The notes: generated by a model not told the origin, from the sequence alone. A stretch of 38,945 nucleotides of DNA from Sphingobacteriaceae bacterium UBA6709 (GCA_002454425.1 DKIV01000010.1:1-38945); one strand, 5' to 3'. Positions 1 to 7,677 are shown, counted from the first letter of the stretch. Translations and numbers: made by a program.

Positions 1-1
1 T

Positions 2-160
2 ACAGATCCCGAAGGCTACGCGGGGTACTGTCCCGCGAACGGAAACACCACCCGAACCTTTCAAGCTGGGGCGCCGGAAGATGGATTGATCTTAGAATAT
101 ACGCTTTTAATTAATACATGCATCGCCTGGATCCGGGAGGCTTGTCCTGAAGTTCTGTGA
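2..160 (+). CDS. C-terminal end of an unrecognised protein (partial)
   Basis: An open frame enters from the left edge and ends at a TGA at 158-160, giving about 52 residues. The translation reads like real protein (it contains GYAGYCPANG, then APEDGLILEYTLLI, and ends REACPEVL), with mixed charged and hydrophobic residues and no low-complexity sequence. I do not recognise the family. The hydrophobic stretch LILEYTLLINTCIAWI could be a buried helix. The start and most of the gene lie outside the window, so function cannot be judged. The alternative is a fortuitous open frame. Confidence 0.5.
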   Translation, partial: TDPEGYAGYCPANGNTTRTFQAGAPEDGLILEYTLLINTCIAWIREACPEVL

Positions 161-274
161 GTGAGATTTGTTATGGGCTGACCTTACAGCTTCGTCGTAG
201 CTATTAAAGTCGGGTTGATATGGAAGTATACTATTGGAAGCAACAGCGCATGTTAATGATTAAATGTTATAATG

Positions 275-439
275 TTAATACATAGTCGCTTGTATCTTAA
301 GTAGATAGTGCTTAACTTTATCTTTATTCATTCTACCTACTTGCTGATCAATAGCTATACGCTCGTTCTTCTGATAATTTTCTAATTTTTCTATTGCCAT
401 ATTGCGAATATCGAAACTGCGGAATGTGTTTATAATCAT
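275..439 (-). CDS. possible small protein, 54 aa, unknown function
   Basis: On the minus strand an ATG at 437-439 opens a 54-residue frame ending at TAA (275-277). The product starts MIINTFRSFDIRNMAIEKLE and is rich in Lys, Glu and Gln, with a pattern compatible with a short alpha-helical soluble protein. No signal peptide, membrane segment or known motif is visible. It fills part of the otherwise empty 161-611 stretch. No good minus-strand promoter is seen in front of it, so this is a candidate only. Confidence 0.35.
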   Translation of the reverse strand: MIINTFRSFDIRNMAIEKLENYQKNERIAIDQQVGRMNKDKVKHYLLKIQATMY

Positions 440-483
440 TTTGCCTTATGATAGCAGTCATGATGCGATAGATTTATTGCATG

Positions 484-491
484 TACATTTG
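484..491 (+). promoter_or_regulatory. candidate -7 element of the adhE promoter
   Basis: TACATTTG matches the Bacteroidota -7 consensus TAnnTTTG exactly and lies 120 nt upstream of the adhE ATG. No TTTG is found at the expected -33 position, so the call rests on the -7 element alone. Confidence 0.35.
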
Positions 492-509
492 TATTGTAAG
501 ATTAATAAA

Positions 510-534
510 GCAAACGTTCCCGCAAACGATTGCG
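510..534 (+). promoter_or_regulatory. candidate operator upstream of adhE
   Basis: GCAAACG occurs at 510-516 and again at 522-528, a 12-bp period that puts both copies on nearly the same face of the helix. The second copy is also the left arm of CGCAAACGATTGCG (521-534), with 5-bp inverted arms CGCAA/TTGCG. The site lies between the candidate -7 element and the adhE start, where a bound protein could block transcription. The regulator is unknown; the sequence loosely resembles LacI-family operators. Confidence 0.3.
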
Positions 535-611
535 ATGTGAAATGTATGAGGTGCGGAAGCTTTTTACAACACCGGTCATAAGGAAGCTTGCCGCTTAAAA
601 ATGAAGAAAAA

Positions 612-3266
612 ATGAAAGCAACAAATCCAACAAATTCTACCGAAGCAGAAAAATTGCTTCAGAAGATCGCAAAGATCAAAGAAGCTCAGAAGTTGTATTC
701 AACCTACACACAGGAGCAGGTTGACGAAATTTTCAGACAAGCGGCAATCGCGGCAAACAATGCGAGAATTCAGCTTGCAAAAATGGCCGTAGAGGAAACT
801 GGCATGGGGCTGATAGAAGACAAGGTGATAAAGAATCACTTCGCGTCCGAGTATATATATAACCAATATAAGAATGAGAAGACTTGCGGCATTATTGAAA
901 GTGACGAAGCCTTCGGAATAACTAAGATCGCGGAGCCAATTGGTGTGATTGCGGCGGTAGTACCTACGACAAATCCAACATCAACAGCGATCTTTAAGGC
1001 GCTAATCGCGCTAAAAACAAGAAACGGAATTATCTTTTCACCGCATCCACGTGCCAAAAAGTCAACCATTGCCGCAGCGAAGATCGTTCTTGACGCAGCA
1101 GTAAAGGCCGGTGCACCGGAAGGTATCGTTGGATGGATTGATGAGCCATCAGTAGAGTTATCACAAATTGTTATGGCCAGCGCGGATCTGATCCTGGCAA
1201 CAGGAGGTCCGGGAATGGTTAAGGCAGCATATTCATCAGGAAAACCGGCAATCGGTGTTGGCGCGGGAAATACGCCTGCGATCATCGATGAGACCGCTCA
1301 CCTGAAGATGGCCGTAAACTCTGTATTGTTGTCCAAGACTTTCGATAATGGTATGATCTGCGCGTCAGAGCAGAGTGTAATCGTTATTGACTCTGTATAC
1401 GAAACAGTAAAGAAAGAATTTGAAGAACGCGGCGCTTATCTCCTGAAGAAAGATGAAGTAAGCAAAGTCGGCGCTATCTTATTGATGAACGGCGTGTTAA
1501 ACGCGAACATCGTAGGACAGTCAGCTTTCAAGATCGCCGCGTTAGCGGGAGTGAAGGTTCCGGAAAATGCAAAAGTGCTTATCGGTGAAGTAGAATCAGT
1601 AGAGCATGAAGAGCCGTTTTCACATGAGAAGCTTTCTCCTGTATTGGCGATGTATCGTGCCAAGAACTTTGATGAAGCTCTTGTTAAGGCTAAACGCCTG
1701 GTAGAGCTTGGGGGCTTTGGTCACACGTCTGTACTGTACACCGATGCCGTGAAATCACAGGATCGCGTAAATCAGTTCGGTGCGGCGATGAAGACCGGAA
1801 GAACCATTATCAATATGCCTTCTTCTCAGGGTGCTATCGGTGATATCTTCAACTTTAAGCTGTCCCCTTCATTAACTCTTGGTTGCGGAAGCTGGGGCGG
1901 TAACTCTGTGTCAGAAAACGTTGGTGTGAAACACCTGTTAAATATTAAAAGTGTTGCTAATAGAAGAGAAAATATGTTATGGTTCCGCATGCCGGAGAAG
2001 GTGTACTTTAAGTACGGCTGTTTACCAGTAGCATTGCGTGAACTTAAAGATCTTGGTAAGAAAAGAGCGTTCATCGTTACTGATAAGGTGCTTTATGAAT
2101 TAGGATTCATCGAGCCTGTTACAAAAGTTCTTGACGAGCTTCACATTGAGCATACTGTATTTTTCGATGTTGCTCCGGATCCAACACTGGAAATTGCCAG
2201 AAGAGGTGCCGCGGAGATGAAGAGCTTCGAGCCTGATACTGTTATTGCGCTGGGTGGTGGTTCGCCAATGGACGCTGCCAAGATCATGTGGGTATTGTAT
2301 GAGCATCCGAACGAAAGATTTGAGGACCTGGCAATGCGCTTCATGGATATCCGTAAGCGTGTATATTCCTTCCCTAAAATGGGCGAGAAGGCAATGTTTG
2401 TAGCGGTGCCTACCTCTGCGGGTACAGGATCAGAAGTAACACCATTCGCGGTAATTACCGACGAGAAAACAGATATCAAATATCCGCTGGCGGATTATGA
2501 ACTTACTCCGGACATGGCTATCGTAGATGCTGAGTTGATGATGAAGATGCCTAAGGGCCTTACCTCAGCTTCAGGTATCGACGCGCTGACTCACGCTTTG
2601 GAAGCATACGTTTCTGTATTGGCATCAGAGTTTACCAATGGCTTGTGTTTGGAAGCGATACGTTTGATCTTCAAATATCTTCCTGACGCATACAACGAAG
2701 GAACTACCAACATCAAGGCAAGAGAGAAGATGGCACATGCTTCATCTATCGCGGGTATGGCTTTTGCTAATGCTTTCCTTGGAATTTGTCACTCGCTGGC
2801 GCATAAGTTGGGAGCTACCCACCACGTGCCACACGGAGTTGCCAATGGTATGTTGATTACCGATGTTATCAGATTCAACGCTGTTGACAATCCTCGTAAA
2901 CAGGCTGCTTTCCCTCAATATAAATATCCAAACGCTCTTTGGAGATACGCTAGAATTGCCGACTACTTACAGCTAGGTGGCAGCAGCGATGCTGAAAAAG
3001 TTGAATTGTTAATTAAAGCAATCAATGAGCTGAAAGCTAAGGTGGGCATCCCTGCCTCTATCAGAGAGTATGGTATTGATGAAAAAGTGTTCTACGCAAG
3101 TTTAGATACCATGTCTGAACAGGCCTTCGACGATCAGTGTACAGGAGCTAACCCTCGTTATCCGCTGATAAGTGAGATGAAGGAACTTTATATCAAATCT
3201 TACGAAGGCAGCAAAAAGAAAGAGCCTAAAAAGGAGCTCGAGCAAGCCCAAACTGTTGAAGCATAA
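612..3266 (+). CDS. adhE: bifunctional aldehyde-alcohol dehydrogenase AdhE
   Basis: This cytoplasmic fermentative enzyme reduces acetyl-CoA to acetaldehyde and then to ethanol, oxidising two NADH. The N-terminal half (about residues 10-440) is a CoA-acylating aldehyde dehydrogenase; the catalytic Cys is in GMICASEQ at residue 250. The C-terminal half (about 450-865) is an iron-dependent alcohol dehydrogenase with the NAD-binding GGGSPMDAAK motif and metal-binding histidines in CHSLAHKLGATHH (about 727-738). The product from ATG 612 is 884 aa, close to the usual 870-890. An in-frame TTG at 588 would add eight residues, but the ATG directly preceding KATNPTN is the more natural start. The last 20 or so residues form a Lys/Glu-rich tail. 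The gene stands alone, with a strong terminator at 3296. Confidence 0.97.
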   Translation: MKATNPTNSTEAEKLLQKIAKIKEAQKLYSTYTQEQVDEIFRQAAIAANNARIQLAKMAVEETGMGLIEDKVIKNHFASEYIYNQYKNEKTCGIIESDEAFGITKIAEPIGVIAAVVPTTNPTSTAIFKALIALKTRNGIIFSPHPRAKKSTIAAAKIVLDAAVKAGAPEGIVGWIDEPSVELSQIVMASADLILATGGPGMVKAAYSSGKPAIGVGAGNTPAIIDETAHLKMAVNSVLLSKTFDNGMICASEQSVIVIDSVYETVKKEFEERGAYLLKKDEVSKVGAILLMNGVLNANIVGQSAFKIAALAGVKVPENAKVLIGEVESVEHEEPFSHEKLSPVLAMYRAKNFDEALVKAKRLVELGGFGHTSVLYTDAVKSQDRVNQFGAAMKTGRTIINMPSSQGAIGDIFNFKLSPSLTLGCGSWGGNSVSENVGVKHLLNIKSVANRRENMLWFRMPEKVYFKYGCLPVALRELKDLGKKRAFIVTDKVLYELGFIEPVTKVLDELHIEHTVFFDVAPDPTLEIARRGAAEMKSFEPDTVIALGGGSPMDAAKIMWVLYEHPNERFEDLAMRFMDIRKRVYSFPKMGEKAMFVAVPTSAGTGSEVTPFAVITDEKTDIKYPLADYELTPDMAIVDAELMMKMPKGLTSASGIDALTHALEAYVSVLASEFTNGLCLEAIRLIFKYLPDAYNEGTTNIKAREKMAHASSIAGMAFANAFLGICHSLAHKLGATHHVPHGVANGMLITDVIRFNAVDNPRKQAAFPQYKYPNALWRYARIADYLQLGGSSDAEKVELLIKAINELKAKVGIPASIREYGIDEKVFYASLDTMSEQAFDDQCTGANPRYPLISEMKELYIKSYEGSKKKEPKKELEQAQTVEA

Positions 3267-3295
3267 TATATAGCTTTAGTATTTTAAACGAAAGT

Positions 3296-3328
3296 AAAAG
3301 GATCTCCTAACCAGAGATCCTTTTTTTT
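3296..3328 (+). terminator. Rho-independent terminator of adhE
   Basis: The inverted repeat AAAAGGATCTC / GAGATCC with a 7-nt loop (3307-3313) is followed by eight T. It begins 29 nt after the adhE stop. Confidence 0.9.
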
Positions 3329-3422
3329 GAACATGTTCCACATGAAACAACAGTCAGCGTAGCCATAGAGCGATGTTTCCTATGGAGGGGCTATAAATAC
3401 AGGTCAGGGAACCCTAGCTTGC

Positions 3423-3453
3423 TTTGTGCGCTATTGGTTTTTTTTTAACTTTG
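3423..3453 (+). promoter_or_regulatory. Bacteroidota-type promoter of the cyclophilin gene
   Basis: TTTG (3423-3426), a 19-nt spacer, then TAACTTTG (3446-3453). Both boxes match the Bacteroidota consensus (TTTG at -33, TAnnTTTG at -7) at ideal spacing. The inferred transcript start near 3457-3460 leaves a leader of about 70 nt before the ATG at 3528. This is the clearest promoter in the window. Confidence 0.75.
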
Positions 3454-3527
3454 GTGCCTTGCGAGGAAAGCTGTGTATAATGGCACTGTGAAATATTAGC
3501 AAGAGTAATAAATTAAAATATTGAATC

Positions 3528-3965
3528 ATGAGTAAAGCGATCATAAAAACCGAAAAAGGAGATCTTACCGTAGAATTCTATGATAAGGATGCTCCGAATA
3601 CCGTAGCGAACTTTTTGAAACTGGCAAAAGAAGGATTCTATGATGGAGTAACGTTTCACCGTGTGATCCCTAATTTTGTTATTCAGGGAGGCGATCCAAC
3701 AGGTACAGGTGCCGGAGGTTCGGGTACACGTATTAAGTGTGAACTTGATGGTGACAATCAGTATCACGATCGCGGTGTATTATCTATGGCTCATGCGGGC
3801 AGAGATACAGGAAGCTCACAGTTCTTCATCTGCCATAGTCGTCAGAATACGGCTCACCTCGACCGTCACCATACTTGCTTTGGTAAGGTTGTTGAAAATG
3901 TTGACGTGGTTGATGATATCCGTCAGGGCGATAAGATTCTGGGTATTGACGTAATTGAAGGTTAG
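3528..3965 (+). CDS. ppiB: cyclophilin-type peptidyl-prolyl cis-trans isomerase
   Basis: The product catalyses cis-trans isomerisation of Xaa-Pro bonds during folding. All cyclophilin landmarks are present in order: FHRVIPNFVIQGGDP (with the catalytic Arg), GTGAGGSG, a long Ala/Gly segment ending SSQFFI, and LDRHHTCFGKVV. At 145 aa with no signal peptide it is a minimal, cytoplasmic single-domain form like E. coli PpiB. The stop at 3963-3965 is 2 nt before the next ATG, so the two genes are almost certainly co-transcribed from the promoter at 3423. Confidence 0.95.
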   Translation: MSKAIIKTEKGDLTVEFYDKDAPNTVANFLKLAKEGFYDGVTFHRVIPNFVIQGGDPTGTGAGGSGTRIKCELDGDNQYHDRGVLSMAHAGRDTGSSQFFICHSRQNTAHLDRHHTCFGKVVENVDVVDDIRQGDKILGIDVIEG

Positions 3966-3967
3966 TT

Positions 3968-4396
3968 ATGAATTTAAGAGGTATAGTTTCCGTATCGGGA
4001 AAACCGGGATTATTTAAAGTTGTAGGGCAGAACAAGTCGGGATTTATCCTGGAAAGCCTTGATGAGAAAAAGACTAAAGTTGTTGCTAATCTATCTACAT
4101 CAAAGTTAGCTTCTCTCGAAGACATTACCATCTTCGGTGAAGATGAGGATCTTAAATTGGTGGATGTATTTGAGACAATGAAGTCTTTGGAGTCTATTCC
4201 TGATGCAAAAGCTGATGGAAAGACCTTACGCACCTTCTTCACGGAGGTAGCGCCATCGCATGATGTTGACCGTGTATATTCTTCAGATATTAAGAAGATT
4301 ATTTCCTGGTTCAATATTATTAAGGAGCTTCCTTTGTTTGAAGAAGCAGCACCTGAGCCGCTGAATGCAGCAGCAGAGGAAAATGCCGCTGGCTAA
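3968..4396 (+). CDS. DUF5606 domain protein
   Basis: The 142-aa product begins MNLRGIVSVSGKPGLFKVV and continues with QNKSGFILESLD, the typical opening of the DUF5606 family, a small protein conserved in Bacteroidota and of unknown function. The N-terminal 60 residues look like a compact beta-barrel-type domain; the middle is acidic and helical (FETMKSLESIPDAK), with a conserved-looking VDRVYSSDIKKIISWFN helix; the last 20 residues are Ala/Glu-rich and probably disordered. There is no signal peptide. It follows the cyclophilin gene by 2 nt. The family name is recalled from the sequence pattern and was not searched. Confidence 0.85.
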   Translation: MNLRGIVSVSGKPGLFKVVGQNKSGFILESLDEKKTKVVANLSTSKLASLEDITIFGEDEDLKLVDVFETMKSLESIPDAKADGKTLRTFFTEVAPSHDVDRVYSSDIKKIISWFNIIKELPLFEEAAPEPLNAAAEENAAG

Positions 4397-4401
4397 ACAT
4401 A

Positions 4402-4436
4402 AAAAAAGGAGCTTCCGATAAAGAAGCTCCTTTTTT
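4402..4436. terminator. bidirectional terminator between convergent genes
   Basis: A-tract, GGAGCTTC / GAAGCTCC with a 7-nt loop (4416-4422), then six T. It lies between the plus-strand DUF5606 gene and the minus-strand monooxygenase gene and has A/T tracts on both sides, so it can serve both. Confidence 0.88.
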
Positions 4437-4449
4437 GCTGGCAATGATC

Positions 4450-5457
4450 TTATATCATGCCGAATTCCCGCGCCAGCAGCTCGTACGATTTCAGTCTGTC
4501 GGCAAAGCTGTGCGTGATGGTGACTAACATCAGCTCATCTGTTGTGTATGCCTCGGCAAGAGCAAGGAGCTTGCTTTTTACCCTCTCCGGTGTGCCCGTA
4601 ATGAAACGCTTTCTGTTGAAATGAATGCGATGAAGCTCAGCTTCAGAATAATCAATATCCTTTACGTATTCGAAAGGTACAATGCCGGAAGATACTCCTC
4701 GTTCAATTTGTAGCATCTGATAGTCCATAACCTGCTGCAATTCTTCGGCTTTCTCCTGTGTTTCGGCGCACAAAACAAATATTCCAACATTCACCTGCGG
4801 TTCAGGCAGCGCTGTTGAGGCTTTAAATTCCGAGCGATACATGGCTACAGCGTCCTCGCCGCCTACGGGATTAATAAAATGAGCAAAAGCTAGTCCCATA
4901 CCAAAGTGCGCGGCAAAGATGCCGCTTTGACCACTGGAGCTGAGCAGCCACATGTCGGGAGTTGTTCCGGACAGCGGAATTGCCTGCACACTGGGAAAGC
5001 GTTTTTCATAATCGTTATCCTGATCAAAATAATGCTGCAGGTCTATCAGTTGCTGAATGAAATCCTGCTCATTGAAGTTGTTGGAAGGATTTAGCAACGT
5101 TGCCGCAAGGCGGTCGCCGCCGGGAGCTCTGCCTATTCCCAGATCAATACGTCCGGGATAAAGGGATTCTAGTGTACGGAAGTTCTCGGCCACCTTCAGG
5201 CTGCTATGGTTGGGAAGCATAATGCCTCCGGAGCCGAAGCGTAAGCGACTGGTATTGGCTGCCAAATGGGCGATGAGAATTTCGGGAGCAGCGCCGGCAA
5301 GGCTGGCGGTATTATGATGTTCGGATACCCAATAGCGGTAATATCCCCACTTTTCAGCGTGTTGGGCTAATGTAAGCGACTCCTTTAAGGCATCGCTAGC
5401 CGTTCCATGCATGCGCACGGGCGATTGGTCCAGGATGCTAAGTTTTATCTTTTCCAT
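4450..5457 (-). CDS. LLM-class flavin-dependent oxidoreductase (luciferase-like)
   Basis: This is a cytoplasmic flavin-dependent monooxygenase or oxidoreductase of the bacterial luciferase fold. The start KIKLSILDQSPV, the YWVSEHHNTASLAGAAPEIL segment, LRFGSGGIMLPNHSSLKVAE and YPGRIDLGIGRAPGGD are hallmarks of the MsnO8-like LLM subgroup that forms single-component TIM barrels. The length, 335 aa, is normal. I place the start at the ATG at 5455-5457, because MEKIKLSILDQSP is the usual family opening; an ATG 21 nt upstream would add seven unlikely residues. The substrate cannot be inferred. The gene stands alone, with a shared terminator at its 3' end. Confidence 0.9.
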   Translation of the reverse strand: MEKIKLSILDQSPVRMHGTASDALKESLTLAQHAEKWGYYRYWVSEHHNTASLAGAAPEILIAHLAANTSRLRFGSGGIMLPNHSSLKVAENFRTLESLYPGRIDLGIGRAPGGDRLAATLLNPSNNFNEQDFIQQLIDLQHYFDQDNDYEKRFPSVQAIPLSGTTPDMWLLSSSGQSGIFAAHFGMGLAFAHFINPVGGEDAVAMYRSEFKASTALPEPQVNVGIFVLCAETQEKAEELQQVMDYQMLQIERGVSSGIVPFEYVKDIDYSEAELHRIHFNRKRFITGTPERVKSKLLALAEAYTTDELMLVTITHSFADRLKSYELLAREFGMI

Positions 5458-5680
5458 ATTGCAATAGGATAAAAACAAATATGTGTCAAAATAGTGGAAG
5501 CGTCGAGGTCTTGATTTGAATATTGCATATTGCTGACTGCGGGGCTTTGCAATGCGTTTATTTTTGTTTTAAAGCCGAATGGGGTTATAAAATTTGATTT
5601 TATTGGCTTTTTCCTGAATGTTTATGGAAGTGTACATTCAATAATGCTCGATTTTGAAAACTTTTGCTTAAGATATTAAC

Positions 5681-6754
5681 ATGCCCAAACTATTTACGCC
5701 CTTACAGCTCCGTGATGTGGAACTAAAAAACCGACTGGTATTGTCGCCTATGTGCCAATATTCCGCGGAAGATGGACTTGCCAACGATTGGCATCTGGTA
5801 CATCTGGGAAGTCGCGCCGTAGGCGGTGCGGGGCTGATCATCTTTGAAGCCACCGCCGTATGTGCCGAAGGAAGGATTAGTGCTCAGGATTTAGGCTTGT
5901 GGGACGAGAGTCAGATAGCGCCATTGAAGCGTATCGTCGATTTTATTCATGCTCAAGGAAGCGTAGCGGGAGTGCAGCTGGCACATGCTGGTCGTAAGGC
6001 CTCTAAGACTGCTCCCTGGGCAGGAGATATACAGACCGATAGTGAGGAGGGGGGATGGCAAACTGTTTCCGCATCACCTGAACCGTTTAATGAGGGCGAC
6101 ACCGTTCCTCATGAGCTGAGCGAATGCGATATCCAGGGCCTCATTGTCGACTTCAGGAATGCGGCTTTGCGCGCTTTAGATGCCGGTTTTAAGGTTGTTG
6201 AGATTCATGCGGCCCACGGATATCTTATCCACCAGTTTTTATCGCCTTTAAGTAATAAGAGAACTGACGAATATGGTGGCAGTTTTGCCAATCGCATCCG
6301 CTTGCTTTTGGAGATCGTTAATGCTGTGCGCGATGTATGGCCTCATAACTTGCCGCTTTTCGTGCGTATTTCTGCGTCTGACTGGGTAGAGGGAGGATGG
6401 AGCATCGAAGATTCGGTACTCCTCTCGCAGAAGCTGAAGCAATCCCGCAGAGTGGACCTCATCGATTGTTCCAGCGGTGGCATTGTCCCCGGGGTACATA
6501 TTCCGGCGGGACCAGGCTATCAGGTAGGTTTTGCGGCGGAGATAAAGAAGCAAGCAAATATTCTTACCGGGGCAGTAGGTATCATTACTTCCGCTGAGGC
6601 AGCGGAAGAGGTGCTCGAGCAGGCACAGGCAGATCTTGTCTTTCTTGGTCGCGAGATGCTGCGGGATCCCTATTTCCCAATGCACGCCGCCCGAGCCCTC
6701 AAACATGATCTCGTATGGCCTCAGCAATATGAGCGCGCCAAACGAGCTTTATAG
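5681..6754 (+). CDS. namA: NADH:flavin oxidoreductase, old yellow enzyme family (YqjM type)
   Basis: This FMN enzyme reduces activated C=C bonds of enals, enones and similar electrophiles with NAD(P)H. The YqjM (thermophilic-like) subclass is indicated by SPMCQYS with Cys25 and Tyr27, which tune the flavin. Other landmarks are QLAHAGRK, the substrate-binding pair in HAAHGYLIHQFLSP, RTDEYGGS, and the C-terminal phosphate-binding FLGREMLRDPYFP. At 357 aa it is full length with no signal peptide. The gene is monocistronic, with a hairpin downstream at 6790. The role is probably detoxification of unsaturated aldehydes or ketones; the gene symbol is by family only. Confidence 0.92.
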   Translation: MPKLFTPLQLRDVELKNRLVLSPMCQYSAEDGLANDWHLVHLGSRAVGGAGLIIFEATAVCAEGRISAQDLGLWDESQIAPLKRIVDFIHAQGSVAGVQLAHAGRKASKTAPWAGDIQTDSEEGGWQTVSASPEPFNEGDTVPHELSECDIQGLIVDFRNAALRALDAGFKVVEIHAAHGYLIHQFLSPLSNKRTDEYGGSFANRIRLLLEIVNAVRDVWPHNLPLFVRISASDWVEGGWSIEDSVLLSQKLKQSRRVDLIDCSSGGIVPGVHIPAGPGYQVGFAAEIKKQANILTGAVGIITSAEAAEEVLEQAQADLVFLGREMLRDPYFPMHAARALKHDLVWPQQYERAKRAL

Positions 6755-6789
6755 AGCTTGGACACCCGGGCTGTTAGATGAATATAAAT

Positions 6790-6818
6790 AAAAGCCATTG
6801 CGGTTTACAATGGCTTTT
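6790..6818. terminator. hairpin terminator after the old yellow enzyme gene
   Basis: AAAAGCCATTG / CAATGGCTTTT, a perfect 11-bp stem with a 7-nt loop and A/T tracts on both sides. It lies between the plus-strand reductase gene and the minus-strand toxin-antitoxin remnant, and could act in both directions. Confidence 0.8.
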
Positions 6819-6845
6819 CCCGAATAAATTATCCCTATCTACTGC

Positions 6846-7111
6846 TTATTTATTGTCTCGTGCTTTCAATAGGCGCTCGTGAAGGGCTTCCTTATCCGCG
6901 TGCTATTTTTAAGTTCTATTACCGTTTCGATTAATTTGTCTGGTGGGTCGAAAGGACATTGATGTAAGCCACTGCGGTTACTTGAATAAGCCACGTAATT
7001 ATTTTGGATAGTATAAATAGCGGTCTCCTCCTCAAAATTCCTGATTGCCTCCTACGGCACCTTCAATAAATCTTCTGTTATGTGGGCAACTAAATTAGTT
7101 GTCTGTTTATT
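6846..7111 (-). pseudogene. broken third gene of the toxin-antitoxin cassette
   Basis: Downstream of the toxin the minus strand keeps a protein-like reading frame that is no longer translatable. It reads TTNLVAHITEDLLKVP, then an in-frame TAG (7052-7054), then EAIRNFEEETAIYTIQNNY and QCPFDPPDKLIETVIELKNS. Near 6900 one base is missing, after which another frame gives ADKEALHERLLKARDNK and a stop at 6846-6848. No ATG, GTG or TTG remains at its start. If the lesions are repaired, the product is about 87 aa, acidic and helical toward the C-terminus. I do not recognise the family. The lesions could be decay, or in part sequencing error. Confidence 0.5.
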
Positions 7112-7437
7112 CGGGAATCTGTTTTAACAGCTCGGCCAGTTCCGCATCTGTTAAATTAGACTTTTCAGATTTATCGTAAATGCTTAGCAAATAAACAGCG
7201 TCATCGTCGATAACCAAATTTGTGATCACCCTGGCACCGCCGGATTTGCCCTTTCCTTTTGAGGCAATGGCCAACTTGATTTTATAACACCTGTTTCCTA
7301 AAGATGTGCCCTGCTCGGGGTTGTTCTCTAAGGAATCGATAAGGTCAAATATATTCCTTTTTTAAAGAGGGGTATTTCTTTACCAACCTTTTAAGCTGCT
7401 TATCAAAGGGGCGTAAGGTATAGACATTAAAGCTCAT
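7107..7437 (-). pseudogene. RelE/ParE-type toxin gene with a 1-nt frameshift
   Basis: ATG at 7435-7437 starts MSFNVYTLRPFDKQLKRLVK, but after KKYPSLKKEYI a TGA ends it at about 30 residues. Removing one A from the A6 run (coding strand; T6 at about 7359-7364) restores one frame to the stop at 7107-7109. That frame continues FDLIDSLENNPEQGTSLGN, then CYKIKLAIASKGKGKSGGAR and NLVIDDDAVYLLSIYDKSEK, a typical 109-aa RelE/ParE-like mRNA-interferase or gyrase-poison toxin of Bacteroidota type. The start overlaps the antitoxin stop by 11 nt, as in translationally coupled antitoxin-toxin pairs. The frameshift would inactivate the toxin unless the A6 run is a sequencing error. Confidence 0.82.
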
Positions 7438-7633
7438 TGATCAAATCCCTTGCAGGACGGGCTTTAAGTTTACCCTGACGTACTAACTTAAGGTCTTCAG
7501 CCGCTTCTTTAATCTCGTCAACTAATACAGCGTTTTCATCGGAAAGTGGTTTTGCATCTACAAAAGACAGGCTGCTCAATAACTCCATTACAAAAGCGGC
7601 CTTACTGTCCTGAATGTCTAATATTACTTTCAT
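7427..7633 (-). CDS. type II antitoxin of a RelE/ParE-like module
   Basis: A small acidic protein of 68 aa, beginning MKVILDIQDSKAAFVMELLS. It lies directly upstream of and overlaps the toxin remnant, the usual antitoxin position. The N-terminal 25 residues can form a beta-strand and helix; the C-terminal half (EIKEAAEDLKLVRQGKLKAR) is a long charged helix of the kind that wraps a RelE toxin. No ribbon-helix-helix or HTH motif is obvious, so DNA binding is uncertain, but a perfect inverted repeat covers the promoter (7660-7677). Its frame is intact although the toxin is broken. Confidence 0.78.
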   Translation of the reverse strand: MKVILDIQDSKAAFVMELLSSLSFVDAKPLSDENAVLVDEIKEAAEDLKLVRQGKLKARPARDLINEL

Positions 7634-7658
7634 GATTCGTCTTTAAAGAGTTAATAAA

Positions 7659-7677
7659 CAAAGATAACCATATCTTT
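7659..7677 (-). promoter_or_regulatory. toxin-antitoxin operon -7 element overlapped by a palindromic operator
   Basis: On the minus strand TATCTTTG (7666 down to 7659) matches the -7 consensus TAnnTTTG exactly, 26 nt upstream of the antitoxin ATG. A TTTT lies 19 nt further upstream. The same bases form the left arm of AAAGATA-ACCA-TATCTTT (7660-7677), a perfect 7-bp inverted repeat. An operator overlapping the -7 box is what an autorepressing antitoxin complex would use. Confidence 0.55.

Noticed and set aside
3826..4314. Minus-strand open frame of 162 codons
   Set aside because: Antisense to the cyclophilin and DUF5606 genes, both with strong family motifs.
7330..7380. A-AAA-AAG slippery heptamer at the toxin frameshift, suggesting programmed -1 frameshifting
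   Set aside because: A -1 slip leads into a frame reading GIYLTLSIP that soon stops; only a +1 change (one A fewer) restores the RelE sequence. Decay or a homopolymer read error fits better.
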